Shown here piece by piece: positions 13,305 through 18,970 of a stretch of 18,970 bases of DNA. A program made the translations under genes and the position numbers. The stretch spans positions 1 through 18,970 of the forward strand of contig CAZEBW010000071.1 in NCBI GenBank assembly GCA_964510205.1. Reading direction: 5' to 3'. Every line of letters begins with the position of its first letter. Position 1 is the first letter of the stretch. This DNA comes from CAZEBW01 sp964510205 (GTDB lineage: Bacteria > Chloroflexota > Anaerolineae > VGOG01). Under the pieces are notes generated by a model. The model was not told where the DNA came from. It ran no database searches and saw only the letters and a program-made list of their open reading frames with translations.

Positions 13305-16103
13305 ATGGAACAAATGAGCTTCAAGAAGAACCTTCAGAGCATCAAACTGCTCTTAGTCCTACTCTTAACACTATTCTACGTTCGTTCTGCATACGGAACG
13401 GCTCGTGTGACGCGGATTTTCGGGTTCACTGATACTGGGCAACAACTGGGGCAGATCACAGATGACGTCGCTTCAATTGCCTTTGGTGATGTCAACAACG
13501 ACGGGCATCCGGATCTGGTTCTCGCATCAGGCGAGAGCGGGACCATCATCCAACTCTATCTCAACAGGGGGGATGGGATTTTCACCAAGACAGATGATAT
13601 TTTCCCGGTCACAGAAAACCCAAATCCCCTGTGGAACTTCGGCATCGTTTTGCGCGATTTCGATCGAGATGGTTTGCTTGATATTGCCACAGCGGATGCT
13701 TGGAGAGGCGTGAACGTTTATCTGAATACACAGGAAGGGAGTTTTATCTGGTCGCAGGCGATTCTTGTGCCCGAGGTCAACGAGGTAAAGGGCATTGACG
13801 CCGCTGATGTTGATAGGGATGGGGATGATGATCTGGTCTTTGGAGGTCACAACGGTATCCCAGACCGTGGAGACAGGATCTACCTGAACAATGGTTCAGG
13901 CTATTTCCACGATTCCGGCCAGCGAATTGGCGAAGATGTGACCTGGGATACGATCTTTGGAGACATAAACGGTGACGGAAACACTGACTACGTCTCCATC
14001 AACCGCTATCGGGAACATCCTGCGAAGATTCACATTAACGATGGCACCGGGAGATTTGGCATAGCCGTGGATATACCCACCACGCAAACGGATGATTCGC
14101 ATGACGTCAAACTGGCAGACCTGAATATAGACGGGCTTCTCGATATCGTCCTGGCGAGTTGTCTTGACCCTGAGAATAACTCTACGAGCAAGGTTTTCCT
14201 TAATAAAGGGGGGCTAAGCCTCGAATTGACCGATGATAGGATAGGAGACCCCAACTGTGAAACAAAGGGCATCGAGACTATCGATGTAACGAACGATGGC
14301 TGCGCTGACATTGTGTTGGGGAACTACAACATCGAAAACATGATCTATCGAAATGATGGAACGGGTGACTTTGAGAAAATGGCAGTGGGGATTCCGACCA
14401 ACGCGACCACAGCCATAGCGACTGCAGATGTCAATGTTGATGGATTCGTCGATGTGGTTATAGGAAGCGCTTCCGAGGGACGCTATAGGGTCTATCTAAA
14501 CGATGGAAATGGTCTGCCCGGTAACCAGCCACCTGTTCCCCCGACGACATTAGAAGCACAGCCGAACGTCGAAACCGTGCAGCTTTCTTGGAGCTCTGGG
14601 TTCGACCACAGTGGCGTGGATCTGGAATTCACCGACGCCGGAGCGTCAATAGGCTGTCTGAATGCCACACGCCTGGCAGCAGTTGATCTGAACGACGATG
14701 GCGCCTTCGATATCCTCGTGGGCAATGGCGAAGAACTCGCACAAGAAAGTGAAATCTACCTCAATGATGGCACAGGTCATTTCACGCCTACAGGCCAACA
14801 ACTTGGTGCGTACCGCTTGAGAGATATGGTCGCGAATGATATTGATAGCGATGGTGATGTTGATTGGGTAATAGCCACGCAAGGAGATGGAGTGAAGGTT
14901 CTGAAGAACAACGGTTCAGGGATTTTCCAGCTATGGCAAACGGTCGGTGACCCGGCCGTCTACGTTAGAGCAGTGGACCTCGGAGATGTTGAGGGAGATG
15001 GGGACCTGGATCTTCTCTATGGAAGTGTGGGAAACCATATCTACCTAAACGATGGTAATGGTACCTTTTCTGATTCGGGTCAGGACCTTGCAGACGAGTA
15101 TCTTACTCAGGCAGTCAGCTTTGCCGATCTTGATCAAGATGGCGACCTGGACTTTGTTCAAGGCAACCGACAATTCGAGGATTATGATCTAGCTGACCGC
15201 GTCTTCCTCAACGATGGGACCGGGAGGTTCGCAGACTCAGGACAGCGTCTAGGTAGTTGGGCAACAATGGACATTGATTTGGGCGACGTTGATGCAGACG
15301 GTGATCTAGACTTGGTGGCCGTGAGTTCCCTCAATGGGATTAACAAGCTCTATCTGAATGATGGAACAGGCGCTTTTACAGACTCGCTCCAGTCTTTGGT
15401 CACCAATCCGCACGGCAATGAAAGCAAGGCGGTACGGTTTGGGGATATTGACCACGATCGTGACTTAGACATTGTGATCGGCGACTGGAATGTTGACGTG
15501 ACAATGTTCTTGAACGATAACCATGGGCACTTCACCAAGGCAGCTGGCCCACTGGATGCCGGTCTAACCGGTGATATCGTACTTGTTGACATCGATCGTG
15601 ACGGCGACCTAGACATCCTTGAATCCAAGAAGCAAGAGGCCTGCAATAGGATCTATCTCAGCAATCAGTCAGGAACCCCTCGAATAGTTCTGTCCTACAA
15701 TATTCGCATAGGAATGCAGCCAGGGAGGTATGACATCGTTTCCGGTGTGTCGTCGCGCGGTCCGGGGCAGTTGGGCAGTAGTTTGTCTTACGTGATTAGT
15801 AGACTCGAAGAAGGCACCTATTACTGGAGTGTTCAAGCAGTTGATTCGGGTTTTGTGAAATCGGAGTGGTCGCAAGAGAAACAATTCAGCTTGGATTACA
15901 CCGATACCGCTACGAGTACACCCACAAGCACACCTACTTCGACGCCGACCAGCACACCGACGCCGACGGTCACGAACACGTCCACTCCCACACCAACGCC
16001 AACGTCCAGCGGCACCCACACTCCTGCCCCAACAGCAACGCCCCCAGACACGCCGGCCTATGAAATCCACCTGCCCATCGTACTGAAGAACTACGCCCCA
16101 TAG
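13305..16103 (+). CDS. Secreted FG-GAP/VCBS double beta-propeller protein with Thr/Pro stalk
   Basis: This is a 932-residue exported protein. The start at 13305 (or 13314) is chosen because it yields a clean signal peptide: basic start (FKKN), hydrophobic LLLVLLLTLFYV, and likely cleavage near residue 31. GTG 13143 is the alternative start with a stronger ribosome-binding site. Fourteen FG-GAP-type repeats with DxDxDGxxD calcium-loop motifs form two groups of seven (~50-400 and ~440-785), each enough for one propeller. Half of a fibronectin-III-like domain (~407-435) precedes the second group and the other half (~791-862; YYWSVQAVDSG) follows it. The tail is Thr/Pro-rich (~866-919) and ends in LPIVLKNYAP. 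Such proteins act at the cell surface in adhesion or polymer binding; the ligand is unknown. Confidence 0.88.
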   Translation: MEQMSFKKNLQSIKLLLVLLLTLFYVRSAYGTARVTRIFGFTDTGQQLGQITDDVASIAFGDVNNDGHPDLVLASGESGTIIQLYLNRGDGIFTKTDDIFPVTENPNPLWNFGIVLRDFDRDGLLDIATADAWRGVNVYLNTQEGSFIWSQAILVPEVNEVKGIDAADVDRDGDDDLVFGGHNGIPDRGDRIYLNNGSGYFHDSGQRIGEDVTWDTIFGDINGDGNTDYVSINRYREHPAKIHINDGTGRFGIAVDIPTTQTDDSHDVKLADLNIDGLLDIVLASCLDPENNSTSKVFLNKGGLSLELTDDRIGDPNCETKGIETIDVTNDGCADIVLGNYNIENMIYRNDGTGDFEKMAVGIPTNATTAIATADVNVDGFVDVVIGSASEGRYRVYLNDGNGLPGNQPPVPPTTLEAQPNVETVQLSWSSGFDHSGVDLEFTDAGASIGCLNATRLAAVDLNDDGAFDILVGNGEELAQESEIYLNDGTGHFTPTGQQLGAYRLRDMVANDIDSDGDVDWVIATQGDGVKVLKNNGSGIFQLWQTVGDPAVYVRAVDLGDVEGDGDLDLLYGSVGNHIYLNDGNGTFSDSGQDLADEYLTQAVSFADLDQDGDLDFVQGNRQFEDYDLADRVFLNDGTGRFADSGQRLGSWATMDIDLGDVDADGDLDLVAVSSLNGINKLYLNDGTGAFTDSLQSLVTNPHGNESKAVRFGDIDHDRDLDIVIGDWNVDVTMFLNDNHGHFTKAAGPLDAGLTGDIVLVDIDRDGDLDILESKKQEACNRIYLSNQSGTPRIVLSYNIRIGMQPGRYDIVSGVSSRGPGQLGSSLSYVISRLEEGTYYWSVQAVDSGFVKSEWSQEKQFSLDYTDTATSTPTSTPTSTPTSTPTPTVTNTSTPTPTPTSSGTHTPAPTATPPDTPAYEIHLPIVLKNYAP

Positions 16104-16126
16104 ATGAGTTTCAAGGAGGAACGCTC

Positions 16127-16239
16127 GTGAACATCAAGAAAGTCGGAGTGTAGGATGCGGTCTGATGGGGGCGGGCATTGCCCAGGTCGCGGCCCAGGCA
16201 GGCCACGACACCATCGTGCGTAAGCTGAACGAGGGGTGA
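16127..16239 (+). pseudogene. Frameshifted, truncated remnant of a 3-hydroxyacyl-CoA dehydrogenase gene
   Basis: A perfect AAGGAGG (16113-16119) precedes GTG 16127 by seven nt. Eight codons (VNIKKVGV) then meet a TAG at 16151. One base lost from GTGGTA would explain it, because the next frame from 16150 reads VGCGLMGAGIAQVAAQAGHD and ends at TGA 16237-16239. This is the N-terminal Rossmann motif (GxGxxG) of 3-hydroxybutyryl/3-hydroxyacyl-CoA dehydrogenases. Only about 37 of the usual 280 or so codons remain; the rest of the gene is deleted up to the next gene's leader. It cannot encode an enzyme. Confidence 0.82.
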
Positions 16240-16269
16240 GGAATTGGGAATCAGCCTTGTCCCTGAGTT

Positions 16270-16275
16270 GGGAGG
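16270..16275 (+). promoter_or_regulatory. Ribosome-binding site that fixes the FAD-oxidoreductase start
   Basis: GGGAGG lies 5 nt before ATG 16281. A longer frame opens at GTG 16236, but the 15 extra residues precede the nucleotide-binding strand and overlap the end of the dehydrogenase remnant, so ATG 16281 is preferred. Confidence 0.75.
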
Positions 16276-16280
16276 ACTCG

Positions 16281-17666
16281 ATGTTACAACATCACTACGA
16301 CGTCATCATCGTCGGTGCCGGGCCAGCGGGGATTTTCACCGCTTTGGAGTTGTCGTCCCACGCCAAGCCGGATATTTTGATGTTGGACAAAGGGCCAGAC
16401 ATCGAGAAGCGACACTGCCCGATCCGCGAGCGAGGCAAGAGTTGCGCTCACTGCAATCCATGTATGCTCCTCTGCGGCTGGGGAGGGGCTGGCGCCTTCT
16501 CCGACGGCAAGCTAACCCTCTCGCCCGTGGTGGGGGGGCATCTGGCCGACCTGCTGGGCAGCGGGGAGGCCGCGGCTCTGATCGAGGAAGTGGACCAGAC
16601 TTTCGTCAGCTTCGGCGCCACGGGGCCCATCTACGGCACCAACGATGATGACATAGAGCGACTGGAGAAACGAGCCGCACTGGCTGGGCTGAGACTCGTC
16701 TCCTTCCCCATCCGTCACCTGGGCACGGAGCGGAGCGGCGAGATCCTGACTGCCATGCGAGATGAGCTGGCAGGCCGTGGGGTGGAGATCAGAACCAAAA
16801 CGAGTGTCTCCAAAATCCTGACCGAGAACTCGCAGGTCGTGGGGGTAGAGACGGCCAAAGGAGAGGTCATCAGGGGGAAGTCCGTGGTGGTGGCTCCCGG
16901 CCGCGAGGGAGCATCCTGGCTGACGGGAGTGGCCCAACAGTTGAACCTCTCCCTCAGCCGCAATCCCGTTGACGTGGGTGTGCGGGTGGAGCTGCCAGCC
17001 GAGGTGCTGGCCCCCCTTACCGATTTGGTCTACGAACCAAAGCTGCATTACTACTCCCGCGCCTTCGACGACAAGGTACGTACGTTCTGTGTGTGTCCGT
17101 ATGGTGAGGTAGTGACTGAGTACGCAGACAATGTGATGACCGTCAACGGCCACAGCTATGCTAACCGAAGGACCGAGAATACCAACTTCGCTATCTTAGT
17201 GAGCAAGACCTTCACTGAGCCCTTCAAGGACCCCATCGCTTACGGCAAGTACATCGCCAGCCTGGCCAACTTGCTGGGCGACGGCGTCATCGTGCAGAGA
17301 TTGGGCGACCTGCAGCAGGGACGGCGCTCCAACGAGGACCGCCTGGCGCGCAGCATCGTCAGACCAACACTCAGAGGTGCCACCCCCGGCGATCTCAACC
17401 TGGTGCTGCCCTACCGCTACATCGTGAACATCTTGGAAATGCTGGAGGCCCTGGACAAGATAGCCCCCGGCGTCAACTCGCGCCACACCCTGCTCTACGG
17501 CGTGGAAGTCAAGTTCTACTCGTCACGGCTTGAGTTGAGCAGGTCCCTGGAAACCGAGGTGACGAACCTCTTCGCCGCCGGCGACGGGGCGGGCGTGACG
17601 CGGGGCCTGGTGCAAGCCTCGGCCTCCGGCCTGGTGGTGGCGCGGGAGATCCTGAGTAGAGGATGA
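16281..17666 (+). CDS. FAD-dependent oxidoreductase (COG2509-like)
   Basis: This 461-residue flavoprotein of unknown substrate has an N-terminal Rossmann motif GAGPAG (12-17) following DVIIV, a conserved WGGAGAFSDGKL block (67-78), and a C-terminal FAD-contacting block (LFAAGDGAGVTRGLVQASASG). This matches the uncharacterised FAD-dependent dehydrogenases of COG2509. A Cys-rich stretch (C46, C55, C58, C61, C65) lies between the first two motifs, with CxxCxxCxxxC spacing that could bind a metal or iron-sulfur cluster or serve redox chemistry (inference). The gene ends in an ATGA overlap with miaB, so the two are probably translated together. There is no signal peptide or TM, so it should be cytoplasmic. 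Codon use is G/C-ending like miaB and uvrA, suggesting a native gene. Confidence 0.88.
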   Translation: MLQHHYDVIIVGAGPAGIFTALELSSHAKPDILMLDKGPDIEKRHCPIRERGKSCAHCNPCMLLCGWGGAGAFSDGKLTLSPVVGGHLADLLGSGEAAALIEEVDQTFVSFGATGPIYGTNDDDIERLEKRAALAGLRLVSFPIRHLGTERSGEILTAMRDELAGRGVEIRTKTSVSKILTENSQVVGVETAKGEVIRGKSVVVAPGREGASWLTGVAQQLNLSLSRNPVDVGVRVELPAEVLAPLTDLVYEPKLHYYSRAFDDKVRTFCVCPYGEVVTEYADNVMTVNGHSYANRRTENTNFAILVSKTFTEPFKDPIAYGKYIASLANLLGDGVIVQRLGDLQQGRRSNEDRLARSIVRPTLRGATPGDLNLVLPYRYIVNILEMLEALDKIAPGVNSRHTLLYGVEVKFYSSRLELSRSLETEVTNLFAAGDGAGVTRGLVQASASGLVVAREILSRG

Positions 17667-18946
17667 AAAGTTATCACATTTGGACTGTCGGCTGTCAGAT
17701 GAATACCGCCGACTCGCGGCGGGCAGCGGAGGGACTGGAACGCCTGGGCTACCGCTGGACGAAGCGGGCTGAGGATGCGGACGTCGTCGTCCTCAACACC
17801 TGCGTAGTGCGGCAGAGCGCGGAGGATAAAGTACTGGGCCGCCTCAGCTCCCTCAAACCCCTCAAGACAATGCGCCCCGATGTCGCCATTGCCGTGATGG
17901 GCTGCCTGGTAGACGACGTCCCCACCCTAAAACAGCACTTCCCCTACGTGGATGCCTTTCTGAAACCCTCGGACGTGGAAGGGCTCTTAGAATTCATCCA
18001 GAAACGCCGCCCAATCTCCAACCTCCAACCTCCAACTTCCAACCTCCAACTTCCAGTCTCCCGCTACGTTCCCATCATCGAAGGCTGCGACCACTTCTGC
18101 ACCTACTGCATCGTGCGGCTGCGGCGGGGGCGGGAGCGGAGCCGAGCGGTGGACGAAATCGTGGAAGAGGTAGAGCGCCTGGTGGAACGCGGGGCGCGAG
18201 AGGTCACCCTGCTGGGTCAAAACGTGGACGCCTACGGCCACGACCTGCCGGGCCAGCCCGACTTGGCCGACCTCCTGGCGACTGTCCACGAAATCGAGGG
18301 CCTGTGGCGCATCCGCTTCCTGACCTCCCATCCCGCCGACATGAAGGACCGAATCATTGACGCTGTGGCCGGCCTGCCCAAAGTCTGCGAACACATTGAG
18401 ATCCCCGTTCAATCGGGCGACGACGCTGTCCTCAAACGCATGGGCCGAGGCTACACCGTAGATCAATACCGCCGGCTGGTGTCCAAGATCCGCCAGCGCA
18501 TCCCGACGGCGAGCCTGGCCACAGACGTGATCGTCGGCTTCCCCGGCGAGACCGAGGAGCAGTTTGCGAACACCCGTCGGCTGCTGGAGGACGTCCGTTT
18601 CGACACGGTGCACATCGCCGTCTACTCGTCCCGCCCCGGCACCGCCGCCAGCCGCCTGCCCGACGACGTTCCCCAAGAGGAGAAAGACCGCCGCCGCCAA
18701 GTCCTCGAGGAGCTGCAAGAGGGTATTGCGGGTGAGATTAACCAGCAGCTCGTGGGGGAAACGGTTGAGGTATTCGTCGAGGAGAAGCACAGGGGCAAGT
18801 GGAAGGGCCGCACCCGTACTCACAAACTGATCTTCTTTGAGGATGATGGGGACTGGCGAGGAGAGTTAGCCCAAGTGAAGATCACCTGGGCGGGGCCGTG
18901 GTCTATGCAGGGGGAGGCCTTGCCGAGCAATGAATTGCCCGGCTGA
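17663..18946 (+). CDS. miaB: tRNA-2-methylthio-N6-dimethylallyladenosine synthase MiaB
   Basis: This 427-residue radical-SAM methylthiotransferase adds a methylthio group to i6A37 of tRNAs reading UNN codons. The N-terminal UPF0004 domain has the three ligands of its [4Fe-4S] cluster, C11, C47 and C81. The radical-SAM domain has CxxxCxxC at 142/146/149 followed by the RGRERSR motif typical of the family, and the C-terminus (~365-420) fits a TRAM RNA-binding domain. The linker between the first two domains (residues ~117-133) is encoded by a heptamer tract and looks like an insertion. ATG 17663 overlaps the upstream stop (ATGA). RimO and MtaB are relatives; the RGRERSR motif and the UPF0004 start favour MiaB. 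No miaA is present here. Confidence 0.93.
   Translation: MKSYHIWTVGCQMNTADSRRAAEGLERLGYRWTKRAEDADVVVLNTCVVRQSAEDKVLGRLSSLKPLKTMRPDVAIAVMGCLVDDVPTLKQHFPYVDAFLKPSDVEGLLEFIQKRRPISNLQPPTSNLQLPVSRYVPIIEGCDHFCTYCIVRLRRGRERSRAVDEIVEEVERLVERGAREVTLLGQNVDAYGHDLPGQPDLADLLATVHEIEGLWRIRFLTSHPADMKDRIIDAVAGLPKVCEHIEIPVQSGDDAVLKRMGRGYTVDQYRRLVSKIRQRIPTASLATDVIVGFPGETEEQFANTRRLLEDVRFDTVHIAVYSSRPGTAASRLPDDVPQEEKDRRRQVLEELQEGIAGEINQQLVGETVEVFVEEKHRGKWKGRTRTHKLIFFEDDGDWRGELAQVKITWAGPWSMQGEALPSNELPG
18013..18061. repeat. Heptanucleotide tandem tract inside miaB (AACCTCC/AACTTCC units)
   Basis: Seven consecutive 7-base units occupy the linker between the UPF0004 and radical-SAM domains. Forty-nine bases are read in frame, giving an S-N-L-Q-P-P-T-S-N-L-Q-L-type peptide. 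The position, just before the conserved YVPIIEGC strand, avoids both catalytic domains. Confidence 0.88.
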
Positions 18947-18954
18947 GACATAAA

Positions 18955-18970
18955 ATGCGATAAATCGCAT
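18955..18970. repeat. Short-loop palindrome at the right edge
   Basis: ATGCGAT (18955-18961) pairs perfectly with ATCGCAT (18964-18970) around a 2-nt loop. The format matches the palindromes at the left end. It is cut by the window end, and no T-run is visible to make it a terminator of miaB. Confidence 0.5.

Noticed and set aside
16236..16280. Upstream GTG start for the FAD oxidoreductase
   Set aside because: It adds 15 residues before the nucleotide-binding strand, whereas ATG 16281 has GGGAGG at 5 nt.

Overview
The window looks like chromosomal DNA from a Chloroflexota bacterium (Anaerolineae-like), with moderate confidence. The main clues are a secreted protein with a Thr/Pro-rich C-terminal stalk ending in an LPIVLKNY-type tag (a pattern I associate with that phylum), many seven-base tandem repeats in genes and gaps, and short 'stem, 2-4 base loop, stem' palindromes in the intergenic DNA. 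Housekeeping genes (uvrA, miaB) flank a more A+T-rich accessory stretch.

Layout. 1-424: intergenic DNA with a duplicated 70-bp unit made of two covarying hairpins, then looser palindromes. 425-4597 (minus): a very long membrane protein that fuses a YfhO-type GT-C domain to a Wzx/RfbX-type flippase; its gene carries several in-frame simple repeats. 4610-4838: a compact divergent region with two consensus-like promoters back to back. 4839-5531 (plus): an orphan OmpR-family regulator whose receiver has lost its phosphorylation residues. 5690-8548 (plus): uvrA with its own promoter.

8549-16280 is the accessory part. A 1198-residue protein (DUF4062, a degenerate restriction-endonuclease-like domain, NACHT NTPase, Cys cluster, pentapeptide repeats, seven WD40 repeats) is followed by a macro-domain protein with Asn at the usual catalytic Asp, then a small ORF interrupted by a 134-bp MITE-like element with 14-bp terminal inverted repeats and a 5-bp target duplication. 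Next are a secreted two-propeller FG-GAP protein and a frameshifted 37-codon remnant of a 3-hydroxyacyl-CoA dehydrogenase gene.

16281-18946 (plus): a COG2509-like FAD oxidoreductase overlapping miaB by four bases, so probably translationally coupled. 18955-18970 begins another intergenic palindrome.

The best candidate for an undescribed system is the DUF4062-NACHT-WD40 gene plus the macro-domain gene and the interrupted small ORF. The large protein has the architecture of an NLR-like sensor, and the macro domain suggests a link to ADP-ribose chemistry. That link is inference. No tRNA, rRNA or CRISPR array was seen, and all composition statements are by eye.
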